A stretch of 64,000 nt of DNA from Calliopsis andreniformis (taxonomy: Eukaryota; Arthropoda; Insecta; Hymenoptera; Andrenidae). The notes under the pieces were generated by a model that worked only from the letters and a program-made list of their open reading frames with translations, did not search any database and was not told the DNA's origin. The translations under genes were made by a program, and so were the position numbers. Positions 49,096 to 61,575 of the stretch are shown piece by piece. Location of the stretch: contig NW_027480422.1 of the NCBI RefSeq assembly GCF_051401765.1, forward strand, positions 18,804,001-18,868,000. The letters run 5' to 3'. Within the stretch, counting starts at the first letter, position 1. Every line of letters starts with the position of its first letter.

Positions 49096-50456
49096 GCCTC
49101 TGGCGTTGACTCCTAAGGCCGTAGCTATTCGATGTGGTGGAGGATCGCCCTAGAGTGAAGCCTAGGTTGCCCGGAACCTAGATATGACCATGTCTTTCAC
49201 ACTGTTTGCAATTATTCCTGTTATACGATAGAAAAACTGTTTTATTTATATTGTATTTTATGCTTCTGGCATGACTTCTAAGGCCCTAACTATTCGATGT
49301 GGTGGAGAAGCGCCCTAGAGTGAAGCCTAGATTGCCCGGAAAGTAGAAATGACCACACCTTTCACACTGGTTGCAATTATGCCTGTTATACGATGGAAAA
49401 GCTGTTGTATTTGTATTGTCTTTTATGCTTCTGGCGTAGACTTCTTAGGCCCTAACTATTCGATCTGGTGGAACGACGCCCTAGAGTGCAGCCTAGGTTG
49501 CCCGTATCGTAGAAATGACCATACCTTTCACACTGGTTGCAATTATTCCTGTTATACGATGGTAAAACTGTTGTATTTCTATTGTAGTTTATGCTTCTGG
49601 CGTTGACTTGTTAGGCCCTAACTATTCGATCTGGTGGAGCAACGCCCTAGGGAGAAGCCTAGATTGCCCGGAACGTTGAAATGACCATAACTATCAGACT
49701 GGTTGCAATTATTCGTTTTATACGATGGAAAGACTGTTGTATTTATATCGTTTTTTATAGTTATGGCGTTGACTTCTAAGGCCGTAGCTGTTCGATGTGG
49801 TGGAGCAATGCAATAGAGTGTAGCCTAGAGTGCCCGCAACGTAGAAATGACCATTACTTCCACACTGTTTGCAATTATTCATATTATGCAGTGGAACATC
49901 TGTTGTATTTATATGGCATTTTATGCTTCTGGCATTGACTTCTAAGGCCCTAACTATTCGATGTGGTGGAGCAACGCCCTAGAGTGAAGCCTAGGTTGCC
50001 CGGAACGTAGAAATGACCATAGCTTTCACACTGGTTGTAATTATTCCTGCTATACGATGGAATAACTGTTGTATTTTTATTTTATTTTGTGTTTCTGGAG
50101 TTGACTTCTAAGGCCCGAGCTATTCGATCTGGTGGAGCAACGCTATAGAGTCAAGCCTAGGTTGCCCGGAACTTAGAAATGACCATCACCTTCACTCTGG
50201 TTGCAATTATTCCTGTTATACGATGGAAAAACTGTGGTATTTTTATTGTATTTTATGCTCCGGGCGTTGACTTCTGAGGTTCTAACCATTGGATCTGCTT
50301 TAGCAACGCCCTAGGGTGAAGCCTAGGTTGCACGGAACGTAAAAATGACCATAACTTTCACCCTGGTTGCAATTATTCGTTTTATACAATGTTAAAGCTG
50401 TTCTTTTAATTTTGTATTTTATGCCTCGGGCGTTGACTTCTAAGGCCCTAGCTATT
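49096..50456 (+). repeat. Patchwork satellite monomers
   Basis: About eight monomers made of pieces: 49,349-49,738 repeats 47,026-47,415, and about 49,740-50,025 repeats the X-type stretch at about 45,260-45,550 (GCAATAGAGTGTAGCC, AGTGGAACATCTG). About 50,030-50,456 is diverged, with GCTTTAGCAACG (50,297), AATGTTAAAGCTG (50,388) and TTCTTTTAATTTTG (50,400). No gene seen. Confidence 0.77.
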
Positions 50457-52344
50457 CGATTTGGTTGTCCAACGCCCTAGAGTGGAGCCTATGTTGCCCG
50501 AAACGTAGAGATGACCATTACTTTCTCACTGGTTGCAATTATTCATGCTATACGATGGAAAGACTGTTGTATTTATATTGCATTTCATGCTTCTGGCGGT
50601 GACTTCTAAGGCCGTAGCTATACGATGTGGTGGAGCAACGCCCGAGAGTGACGCCTAGGTTGCCCGGAACGTAGAAATGACCATACTTTCACACTGGTTG
50701 CAATTATTCTTTTCATACGATGGAAAAACTGTTGTATTTTTATTGTGTTTTATGCGTCTGGAGTTGTTTCCTCATGCCCTAGCTATTCGACCTAGTGGAC
50801 CAACGCCCTAGAGTGAAGCCTAGGTTGCACGGAACGTAGAAATGCCCATTACCTTCACATTGGTTGTAATTATTCCGCTTATACGATGGAATAACTGTTG
50901 TATTTATATTTTATTTTATGCTTGTGGCGTTGACTTCTAAGGCCCTAGCTATTCGATCTGGTGGTGCAACGCCCTAGAGTGAAGCCTAGGTTGCACGGAA
51001 CGTAGAAATGACCATTACGTTCAGGCATGTTGCAATTGTTCCTGTTATACGATGAAAGAACTGTTGTATTTTTATTGTGTTTTACGTGTCTGGAGTTGTT
51101 TTCCCAGGCCCTAGCTATTCGACCTAGTGGACCAATGCCCTAGAGTGAAGCCTAGGTTGCACGGAACGTAGAAATGCCCATTACTTTCACATTGGTTATA
51201 ATTATTCCTGTTATACGATGGAATAACTGTTGTATTTATATTTTATTTTATGCTTCTGGCGTTGACTTCTAAGGCCCTAGCTATTCGATCTGGTGGTGCA
51301 ACGCTCTAGAGTGAAGCCTAGGTTGCCCGGAACTTAGAAGTGACCATCACCTTCGCTCTGGTTGCTATTATTCCTGTTATACGATGGAAAAACTGTTGTA
51401 TTTTTATTGTATTTTATGCTTCGGGCGTTGACTTCTAAGGCCCTAACTATTCGATCTGGTGGAGCAATGTTCTAGAGTAAAGCCTAGGTTGCCCGGAACG
51501 TAGAAATGACCATTAGTTTCACACTGGCTGCAATTATTCGTTTTATACGATGGAAAAACTGTTGTACGTATATCGTATTTTATGCTTCTGGCGTTGACTT
51601 CTTAGGGCCTAACTATTGGATGTGGTGGAGCAACGCCCTGCAGTGAAGCCAAGGCTGCCCGGAACGTAGAAATGACCATTACCTTCACACTGTTTGCAAA
51701 TATACATTATATACGATGGAAAAGCTGTTGTATCTATTTTGTATTTTTTGCTTCTGGCGCTGACTTCCTAGGTCCTAACTATTGGATCTGGTGGAGCAAC
51801 GCCCAGGGGTGAAGCCTAGGTTGCGCGGAACGTAGAAATGACCATAACTTTCACACTGGTTTCAATTATTCGTTTTATACAATGGAAAAACTGTTCTATT
51901 TATTTTGTATTTTATGCTTCGGGCGTTGACTTCTAAGGCCCTAACTATTCGATCTGGTGGAGCAACGCCCTAGAGTGAAGCCTAGGTTGCCCGGAACGTA
52001 GAAATGACCATTACCTTCACACTGTTTGCGATTATTCATTTTATACGATGGTAAAACTGTTGTACATATATCGTATTTTATGCTCCTGGCGTTGACTTCT
52101 TAGGCCCTAACTACTCGATCAGGTGGAGCAACGGCCTAGGGTGAAGCCTAGGTTGCCCGGAACGTAGAAATGACCATAACTTTCATACTGGTTGCAATTA
52201 TTCGTTTTATACGATGGAAAAGCTGTTGTATTAATTTTGTTTTTGGTGCCTCTGGCGTTTACTTCTTAGACCCTAGCTACTCGATCAGGTGGAGCAACGC
52301 CCTAGGGTGAAGCCTAGGTTGCCCGGAACGTAGAAATGATCATA
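50457..52344 (+). repeat. 11-monomer block shared with 57,921-59,642
   Basis: GATTTGGTTGTCC at 50,458 recurs at 57,922 and GTTCAGGC at 51,019 recurs at 58,483 (offset 7,464, 45 periods minus 6), but CAATGTTCTAGAG at 51,465 recurs at 58,763 (offset 7,298). This copy therefore has one additional 166 bp monomer, about 51,290-51,455, carrying GCAACGCTCTAG, ACTTAGAAGTGACC and CTTCGCTCTGG. Confidence 0.84.
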
Positions 52345-52557
52345 GCTTTCACACTGGTTGCAATTATTCCTGTTATACGATGGAAAAACTGTGGTATTGA
52401 TATTGTATTTTATGCTTCTGGCGTAGGCTTCTTAGGCCCTAACGATTCGATCTGGTGGAACGACGCCCTAGAGTGCAGCCAAGGTTGCCCGTATCGTAGA
52501 AATGACCATATCTTTCACACTGGTTGCAATTATTCCTGTTATACGATGGTAAAACTG

Positions 52558-53552
52558 TTGTATTTATTTTGTATTTTATGCCTCTGGCGTTGACTCCGAA
52601 GGCCGTAGCTATTCGATGTGGTGGAGCAACGCCCTAGAGTGAAGCCTAGGTTGCCCGGTACGCAGAAATGACCATGTCTTTCACACTGGTTGCAATTATT
52701 GCTGTTATACGATGGAAAAACTGTTGTATTTATACTGTATTTTATGCTTCTGGCATTGACTTCTTTGGCCCTAACCATTCGATATGGTGGAGAAACGCCC
52801 TAGAGTGAAGCCTAGGTTGCCCGGAAAGTAGAAATGACCATTACCTCCACACTGTTTGCAATTATTCATTTTCTACAATGGAAAAACTGTTGTATTTATA
52901 TTGTTTTTTATAGTTATGGCGTTGACTTCTAAGGCCGTAGCCATTCGATGTGGTGGTGCAATACCCTAGAGTGAATCCTAGGATGCCCGCAACGTAGAAA
53001 TGACCATATCTTTAACACTGTTTGCAATTATTCCTGTTATACGATTGAAAAACTGTTGTATTTATATTGTATTTTATGCCTCTGGCGTTGGCTTCTAAGG
53101 CCGCAGCTATTCGATGTGGTGGAGCAACGCCCTAGAGTGAAGCCTAGGTTGCCAGAAGGTAGAAATGACCATACCTTTCACACTGGTTGCAATTACTCAT
53201 TTTATGCGATGGAAAAGCTGTTGTACATATATCGTATTTTATGCTTCTGGCATTGACTTCTTAGGCCCTAACTATTCGATCTGGTGGAGCAACGCACTAG
53301 GGTGAAGCCTAGGTTGCCCGGAGCGTAGAAATGACCATCACTTTCACACTGGTTGCAATTATCTCTGTTATACAATGGAAAAACTGTTGTATCTATTTTG
53401 TATTTTATGCTTCTGGCGTTGACTTCTTAGGCCCTAACTATTCGATGTGGTGGAGCCACGCCCTAGAGTGTAGCCTAGGTTGCCCGGAACGTAGAAATGA
53501 CCATAGCTTCCACACTGGTTGCAATTATTCCTGTTATACAAGGGAAAAAATG
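52558..53552 (+). repeat. 6-monomer higher-order unit, copy 1 (995 bp)
   Basis: CTCCGAAGGCC, CGGTACGCAGAAATG, TTGCTGTTATACG, TTTTCTACAATGG, GCAATACCCTAGAGTGAATC, CTTTAACACTG, TTGCCAGAAGG, CGCACTAGGG, GGAGCGTAG and GAGCCACGCCC recur 995 bp later in the same order (6 periods minus 1). The unit is the first part of block N turned into a tandem repeat. Confidence 0.9.
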
Positions 53553-54547
53553 TTGTATTTATTTTGTATTTTATGCCTCTGGCGTTGACTCCGAAGGCCG
53601 TAGCTATTCGATGTGGTGGAGCAACGCCCTAGAGTGAAGCCTAGGTTGCCCGGTACGCAGAAATGACCATGTCTTTCACACTGGTTGCAATTATTGCTGT
53701 TATACGATGGAAAAACTGTTGTATTTATACTGTATTTTATGCTTCTGGCATTGACTTCTTTGGCCCTAACCATTCGATATGGTGGAGAAACGCCCTAGAG
53801 TGAAGCCTAGGTTGCCCGGAAAGTAGAAATGACCATTACCTCCACACTGTTTGCAATTATTCATTTTCTACAATGGAAAAACTGTTGTATTTATATTGTT
53901 TTTTATAGTTATGGCGTTGACTTCTAAGGCCGTAGCCATTCGATGTGGTGGTGCAATACCCTAGAGTGAATCCTAGGATGCCCGCAACGTAGAAATGACC
54001 ATATCTTTAACACTGTTTGCAATTATTCCTGTTATACGATTGAAAAACTGTTGTATTTATATTGTATTTTATGCCTCTGGCGTTGGCTTCTAAGGCCGCA
54101 GCTATTCGATGTGGTGGAGCAACGCCCTAGAGTGAAGCCTAGGTTGCCAGAAGGTAGAAATGACCATACCTTTCACACTGGTTGCAATTACTCATTTTAT
54201 GCGATGGAAAAGCTGTTGTACATATATCGTATTTTATGCTTCTGGCATTGACTTCTTAGGCCCTAACTATTCGATCTGGTGGAGCAACGCACTAGGGTGA
54301 AGCCTAGGTTGCCCGGAGCGTAGAAATGACCATCACTTTCACACTGGTTGCAATTATCTCTGTTATACAATGGAAAAACTGTTGTATCTATTTTGTATTT
54401 TATGCTTCTGGCGTTGACTTCTTAGGCCCTAACTATTCGATGTGGTGGAGCCACGCCCTAGAGTGTAGCCTAGGTTGCCCGGAACGTAGAAATGACCATA
54501 GCTTCCACACTGGTTGCAATTATTCCTGTTATACAAGGGAAAAAATG
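53553..54547 (+). repeat. 6-monomer higher-order unit, copy 2 (995 bp)
   Basis: Head-to-tail with copy 1 and almost identical. Both units end in ATACAAGGGAAAAAATG, but copy 1 then runs into ATTTATTTTGTATT (start of the next unit) while copy 2 keeps ATTTATGTTGTATT, the original continuation seen in block N at 38,954. That places the crossover close to 53,555. Confidence 0.9.
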
Positions 54548-55312
54548 TTGTATTTATGTTGTATTTTATGCTTCTGGCGTTGACTTCTTAGGCCCTAACA
54601 ATTCGATCTGGAGGAGCAACGCCCTAGAGTGAAGCCTGGGTTGCCTGGAACGTAGAAATGACCATCAGTTTCACACTGGTTGCAATTATTCGTGTTATAC
54701 GATGGAAAAGCTGTTGTATTTATTTTGTATTTTATGCCTCTGGCGTTTACTCCTAAGGCCGTAGCTATTCGATGTGGTGGAGCAACGCCCTAGAGTGAAG
54801 CCTAGGTTGCCCGGAACGTAGAAATGTCCATACCTTTCACACTGGTTGCAATTATTAGTGTTATACGATGAAAAAACTGTTGTATTTATATTGTACTTTA
54901 TGCTTCTGGCGTTGCCTTCTAAGGCCGCAGCTATTCGATGTGGTCGAGAAACGCCCCAGAGTGAAGCCAAGGTTGCCCGGAAAGTAGAAATGACCATTAC
55001 CTCCACACTGCTTGCAATTATTCCTGTTATACAAGGGAAAAACTGTTGTATCTATATTGTATTTTATGCTTCTGGCGTTGACTTCCTGGGCCCTAACTAA
55101 TCTACCTGGAGGAGCAACGCCCTAGAGTGAAGCCTAGGTTGCCGGGAGTGCAGAAATGACCATAACTTTCACACTGGTGGCAATTATTCCTGCTATACGA
55201 TGGACAAACTGTTGGATTTATAATGTACTTTATGCTTCTGGTGTTGACTTCTAAGGCCCTATGTATTCGATCTTGTGGAGCAATGTCTGAGTGTTAAGTC
55301 TAGGATTCCCGG
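54548..55312 (+). repeat. Patchwork satellite monomers
   Basis: About 4.6 monomers. The stretch near 54,850-54,990 matches the TTATTAGTGTTATACG and GTGGTCGAGAAACGCCCC monomers of the 20-monomer unit; 55,090-55,310 has CTAACTAATCTACC, GCCGGGAGTGCAG and ATTTATAATGTAC. Open frames on both strands here (to 103 codons) are repeat read-through, not genes. Confidence 0.78.
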
Positions 55313-56050
55313 AACGTAGAAATGGCCGTTACTTTCACACTGGTTGCAATTACTCATTTTATGCGATGGAAAAACTGTTGTACATATATCGTATTTTATG
55401 CTTCTGGCTTTGACTTCTTGGGCCCTAACTATTCGATCTGGTGGAGCAACGCCCTAGGCTGAAGTCTAGGTTGCCCGGAACGTAGAAATGACCATAACTA
55501 TCAGACTGGTTGCAATTATTCGTTTTATACGAAGCTTAGACTGTTGTATTTGTATTGTATTTTATAGTTATGGCGTTGTCTTCTAGGGCCGTAGCTATTC
55601 GATGTGGTTGAGCTACACCCTAGAGTGAAGCATACGATGCCCGGAACGTAGAAATGACCATTACTTCCACACTGTTTGCAATTATTCGTATTATACAGTG
55701 GAACAACTTTTGTATTTACATGGCATTTTATGCTTCTGGCACTGACTTCTAAGGCCCTAACTATTCCATGTGGTGGAGCAACGCCCTAGAGTGAAGCCTA
55801 GGTTGTCCGGAACGTAGAAATGACCATAGCTTTCACACTGGTTGCAATTATTCCTGTTATACGATGGAAAAGCTGTTGTATTTGTATTGTATTTTATGCT
55901 TCTGCCGTAGGCTTCTTAGGCCCTAACTATTCGATCTGGTGGAACGACGCCCTAGAGTGCAGCCTAGGTTGCCCGTATCGTAGAAATGACCATATCTTTC
56001 ACACTGGTTGCAATTATTCCTGTTATACGATGGTAAAACTGTTGTATTTA
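55313..56050 (+). repeat. 4.4-monomer segment shared with 25,280-26,017
   Basis: Offset 30,033 bp (181 periods minus 13): GAAGCTTAGACTG at 55,531 corresponds to GAAGCATAGACTG at 25,498. Also shared are GGCACTGACTTC, CTATTCCATGTGG, GCCGTAGGCTTC, GAACGACGCCC and GTGCAGCCTAGG. This is the longest-distance pairing I traced. Confidence 0.8.
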
Positions 56051-56353
56051 TATTGTTTTTTATAGTTATTGCGTTGACTTCTAAGGCCGTAGCTATTCGA
56101 TGTGGTGGAGCAATGCCCTAGTGTGAAGCCTAGGATGCCCGCAACGTAGAAATGGCCATATCTTTTACACTGTTTGCAATTATTCCTGTTATACGATTCA
56201 AAAACTGTTGTATTTAAATTGCATTTTATGCTTCTGGCGTTGACTTCTAAGGCCGGAGCTATTCGATGTTGTGGAGCAACGCCCTAGAGTGAAGCCTAGG
56301 TTGCCCGGAACGTAGAAATGACCATACGATTCCCACTGGTTGCAATTATTCCT

Positions 56354-57152
56354 GTTATACAAGGGAAAAACTGTTGTATTTGTATTGTATTTTATGCTTC
56401 TGGCGTTGACTTCCTGGGCCCTAGCTATCTTATCTGGAGGAGCAACGCCCTAGAGTGAAGCCTAGGTTGCCCGGAATGCAGAAATGACCTTCACTTTCAC
56501 ACTGGTGGCAATTATTCCTTTTATACGATGGACAAACTGTTGGATTTTTAATGTACTTTATGCTTCTGGCGTTGACTTCAAAGGCCTGTGTATTCGATCT
56601 GGTGGAGCAATGCCTCAGTGTTAAGTCTAGGATGCCCGGAACGTAGAAATGGCCGTTACTTTCACACCGGTTGCAAGTACTCATTTTATACGATGGAATA
56701 ACTGTTGTACATATATCATATTTTATGCTTCAGGCATTGACTTCTTTGGCCCTAACTGTTCGATATGGTGGAGCAACGCCCTAGGGTGAAGCCTAGGTTG
56801 CCCGGAACGTCGAAATGACCATAAATATTAGACTGGTTGCAATTATTCGTTTTATACGATGGAGAGACTGTTGTATTTATATTGTATTTTATAGTTATGG
56901 CGTTGTCTTCTAGGGCCGTAGCTATCCGATGTGGTTGCGCAACGCCCTAGAGTGAAGCCTAGGTTGCGCGGAACGTAGAAATGACCATTACTTCCACACT
57001 GTTTGCAATTATTCATATGATACAGTGGAAAAACTGTTGTATTTATATGGCATTTTATGCTTCTGGCATTGACTTCTAAGGCCCTAACTATTCGATGTGG
57101 TGGAGCAACGCCCTAGAGTGAAGCCTTGGTTGCCCGGAACGTAGAAATGACC
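56354..57152 (+). repeat. Block P, copy 2
   Basis: Second copy of 36,940-37,738. Private changes include ATGACCTTCAC near 56,484, TTATTCCTTTTATACG near 56,511, AAGGCCTGTG (one base short, near 56,581), TCACACCGGTTG near 56,662 and ATAAATATTAG near 56,821. The link 56,051-56,353 is about two ordinary satellite monomers. Confidence 0.82.
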
Positions 57153-57187
57153 ATTGCTTTCACACTGGTTGCACTTATTCGTTTGAT

Positions 57188-57830
57188 ACGATGAAAAGCT
57201 CTTGTACATATATCGTATTTTATGCTTCTAGCGTTGACTTCTTAGGACCTAACTATTCGATCTGGTGGAGCAACGCCCTAGGGTGAAGCCTAGGTTGAAC
57301 GGAACGTAGAAATGACCATAACTTTCATACTGGTTGCAATTATTCGTTTTATACAATGGAAAAACTGTTGTATTTATATTGTATTTTATAGCTATGGCGT
57401 TGACTTCTAAGGCCGTAGCCATTCGATGTGGTGGAGCAATGCCCTAGTGTGAAGCCTAGGTTGCCTGGAACGTAGAAATGACCATACCTTTCACGCTGGT
57501 TGATATTATTTCTGTTATACGATGGAAAAACTGTTGTATCTATTACGTATTTTATGCTTCTGGCGTTGACTTCTTAGGTCCTAACTATTGGATCTGGTGG
57601 AGCAACGCCCTCTGATGAAGCCCAGGCTTCCCGGAACGTAGAAATGACCATAACTTTCATACTGATTGCAATTATTCGTATTATACGATGAAAAGCTCTT
57701 GTACATATATCGTATTTTATGCTTCTAGCGTTGACTTCTTAGGACCTAACTATTCGATCTGGTGGAGCAACGCCCGAGGGTGAAGCCTAGGTTGAACGGA
57801 ACGTAGAAATGACCATAACTTTCATACTGA
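57188..57830 (+). repeat. Local 3-monomer duplication (497 bp)
   Basis: ATGAAAAGCTCTTG at 57,191 recurs at 57,688. Both copies share CTTCTAGCGTTG, CTTAGGACCTAAC and GTTGAACGGAACG over about 145 bp, then part at TACTGGTTGC against TACTGATTGC. Two unrelated monomers lie between the copies, so a 3-monomer unit was copied and only its first part remains similar. Confidence 0.78.
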
Positions 57831-58316
57831 TTGCAATTATTCGTATTATACGATGGAAAATCTGTTGTATTTATATTGTATTTTAACCTTCTGGCGTTGA
57901 CTTCTAAGGCCCTAGCTATTCGATTTGGTTGTCCAACGCCCTAGAGTGGAGCCTATGTTGCCCGAAACGTAGAGATGACCATTACTTTCTCACTGGTTGC
58001 AATTATTCATGCTATACGATGGAAAGACTGTTGTATTTATATTGCATTTCATGCTTCTGGCGGTGACTTCTAAGGCCGTAGCTATACGATGTGGTGGAGC
58101 AACGCCCGAGAGTGACGCCTAGGTTGCCCGGAACGTAGAAATGACCATACTTTCACACTGGTTGCAATTATTCTTTTCATACGATGGAAAAACTGTTGTA
58201 TTTTTATTGTGTTTTATGCGTCTGGAGTTGTTTCCTCAGGCCCTAGCTATTCGACCTAGTGGACCAACGCCCTAGAGTGAAGCCTAGGTTGCACGGAACG
58301 TAGAAATGCCCATTAC

Positions 58317-59902
58317 TTTCACATTGGTTGTAATTATTCCGCTTATACGATGGAATAACTGTTGTATTTATATTTTATTTTATGCTTGTGGCGTTGACTT
58401 CTAAGGCCATAGCTATTCGATCTGGTGGTGCAACGCCCTAGAGTGAAGCCTAGGTTGCACGGAACGTAGAAATGACCATTACGTTCAGGCATGTTGCAAT
58501 TGTTCCTGTTATACGATGAAAGAACTGTTGTATTTTTATTGTGTTTTGCGTGTCTGGAGTTGTTTTCCCAGGCCCTAGCTATTCGACCTAGTGGACCAAC
58601 GCCCTAGAGTGAAGCCTAGGTTGCACGGAACGTAGAAATGCCCATTACTTTCACATTGGTTATAATTATTCCTGTTACACGATGGAATAACTGTTGTATT
58701 TATATTTTATTTTATGCTTCTGGCGTTGACTTCTAAGGCCCTAACTATTCGATCTGGTGGAGCAATGTTCTAGAGTAAAGCCTAGGTTGCCCGGAACGTA
58801 GAAATGACCATTAGTTTCACACTGGCTGCAATTATTCGTTTTATACGATGGAAAAACTGTTGTACGTATATCGTATTTTATGCTTCTGGCGTTGACTTCT
58901 TAGGCCCTAACTATTGGATGTGGTGGAGCAACGCCCTGCAGTGAAGCCTAGGCTGCCCGGAACGTAGAAATGACCATTACCTTCACACTGTTTGCAAATA
59001 TACATTATATACGATGGAAAAGCTGTTGTATCTATTTTGTATTTTTTGCTTCTGGCGCTGACTTCCTAGGTCCTAACTATTGGATCTGGTGGAGCAACGC
59101 CCAGGGGTGAAGCCTAGGTTGCGCGGAACGTAGAAATGACCATAACTTTCACACTGGTTTCAATTATTCCTTTTATACAATGGAAAAACTGTTCTATTTA
59201 TTTTGTATTTTATGCTTCGGGCGTTGACTTCTAAGGCCCTAACTATTCGATCTGGTGGAGCAACGCCCTAGAGTGAAGCCTAGGTTGCCCGGAACGTAGA
59301 AATGACCATTACCTTCACACTGTTTGCGATTATTCATTTTATACGATGGTAAAACTGTTGTACATATATCGTATTTTATGCTTCTGGCGTTGACTTCTTA
59401 GGCCCTAACTACTCGATCAGGTGGAGCAACGGCCTAGGGTGAAGCCTAGGTTGCCCGGAACGTAGAAATGACCATAACTTTCATACTGGTTGCAATTATT
59501 CGTTTTATACGATGGAAAAGCTGTTGTATTAATTTTGTATTTGGTGCCTCTGGCGTTTACTTCTTAGACCCTAGCTACTCGATCAGGTGGAGCAACGCCC
59601 TAGGGTGAAGCCTAGGTTGCCCGGAACGTAGAAATGATCATAACTTTCATACTGGTTGCAATTATTTGTTTTATACGATGGAAAGACTGTTGTATTAATT
59701 TTGTATTTGGTGCGTCTGGCGAAGACTCCTTAGGCCCTAACTATTCGATCCGGTGGAGCAACGCCGTAGAGTCAAGCCTAGGTTGCCCGGAATGAAGAAA
59801 TGACCATCACTTTCACACTGGTTGCAATTATTCTTGTTATACGCTGGAAAAACTGTTGTATTTATATTGTATTTTATGCTTCTGGCATTGACTTCTAAGG
59901 CC
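58317..59902 (+). repeat. 9.5-monomer block Q, copy 2
   Basis: Second copy of 41,725-43,310, offset 16,592 bp with no internal slip, and also the partner of 50,457-52,344 (with a one-monomer slip). Private changes include TTATTCCTTTTATACAATGG near 59,165, AATTATTTGTTTTATACG near 59,661, GAAGACTCCTTAGG near 59,721 and GGAATGAAGAAATG near 59,789. Confidence 0.85.
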
Positions 59903-59917
59903 CTAACTATTCGATGT

Positions 59918-61575
59918 GGTTGAGCACCGCCCTAGAGTGAAGCCTAGATTGCCCGGAACGTGGAAATGACCATAACTATCAGACTGGTTACAATTACTCG
60001 TTTTATACGATGGAAGGACTGTTGTATTTATATTGTATTTTATAGTTATGGCGTTGTGTTCTAGGGCCGTAGCTATTCGATGTGGTTAAGCAACGCCCTA
60101 GAGTGAAGCCTAGATTGCCCGGAACGTAGAAATGGCCATAAGTTTCATACTGGTTGCAATTATGCGTTTTATACGATGGAAAAACTGTTGTATTTATATT
60201 GCTTTTTATAGTTATGGCGTTGACTTCTAAGGCCGTAGCTGTTCGATGTGGTGGAGCAATGCCCTAGAGCGTAGCCTAGGGTGCCCGTAACGTAGAAATG
60301 ACCATTACCTCCACACTGTTTGCAATTATTCATTTTATACAATGGAAAAACTGTTGTATTTATATCGTTTTTTATAGTTATGGCGTTGACTTCTAAGGCC
60401 GTACCTGTTCGATGTGGTGGAGCAATGCAATAGAGTGTAGCCTAGAGTGCCCGCAACGTAGAAATGACCATTACTTCCACACTGTTTGCAATTATTCATA
60501 TTATGCAGTGGAACATCTGTTGTATTTATATGGCATTTTATGCTTCTGGCATTGACTTCTAAGGCCCTAACTATTCGATGTGGTGGAGCAACGCCCTAGA
60601 GTGAAGCCTAGGTTGCCCGGAACGTAGAAATGACCATAGCTTTCACACTGGTTGCAATTATTCCTGTTATACAAGGGAAAAACTGTTGTATTTATATTGT
60701 ATTTTATGCTTCTGGCGTTGACTTCTTAGGCCCTAAGTGTTCGATCTGGTGGAGCATGGCCCTAGAGTGAAGCGTAGGTTGCCAGGAATGTAGAAATGAC
60801 CATCACTTTCACACTGGTTGCAATTATTCTTGTTATACGATTGAAAAACTGTTGTATTTATACTGTATTTTATGCTTCTGGCGTTGACTTCTAAGGCCGC
60901 AGCTATTCGATGTGGTGGAGAAACGCCCTAGAGTGAAGCCTAGATTGCCCGGAAAGTAGAAATGACCATTACCTCCACACTGTTTGCAGTTATTCATTTT
61001 ATACAATGGAAAAACTGTTGTATTTATAATGTTTTTTATAGTTATGGCGTTGACTTCTAAGGTCTTAGCTATTCGATGTGGTGGAGCAATGCCCTAGAGT
61101 AAAGCCTAGGATGCCCGCAACGTAGAAATGACCATACCTTTCAACTGTTTGCAATTATTCCTGTTATACGACTCAAAAACTGTTGTAGTTATATTGTATT
61201 TTATGCTTCTGGCGTTGACTTCTAAGGCCGGAGCTATTCGATGTGGTGGAGCAACGCCCTAGAGTGAAGCCTAGGTTGCCCGGAACGTAGAAATGACCAT
61301 ACATTTCACACTGGTTGCAATTATTCCTGTTATACAAGGGAAAAACTGTTGTATTTATATTGTATTTTATGCTTCTGGCGTTGACTTAATGGGCCCTAAC
61401 TATTCTATCTTGAGGAGCAATGCCCTAGAGTGAAGCCTAGGTTGCCAGGAATGCAGAAATAACCATCACTTTCACACGGTTGGCAATTATTCCTGTTATA
61501 CGATGGACAAACTGTTGGATTTTTAATGTACTTTATGCTTCTGGCGTTGACTTCTTAGGCCCTAAGTGTTCGATC
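59918..61575 (+). repeat. XY 10-monomer higher-order unit, copy 1 (1,658 bp)
   Basis: GAGCACC at 59,922 recurs at 61,580 (10 periods minus 2), and TTGCCAGGAATG at 60,779 recurs at 62,438. The unit is X (5 monomers) followed by Y (5 monomers, from about 60,703). Private marks are AATTATGCGTTTTATACG near 60,160, GCCGTACCTGTTCG near 60,399, TTGCAGTTATTC near 60,985 and the two-base-short TTTCAACTG near 61,140. Confidence 0.9.

Noticed and set aside
54695..55006. 103-codon open frame on the minus strand, overlapping an 84-codon frame on the plus strand
   Set aside because: Both are formed by the same monomers on opposite strands, with no ribosome-binding, splice or codon signal, and their strings recur wherever the same monomer types occur.
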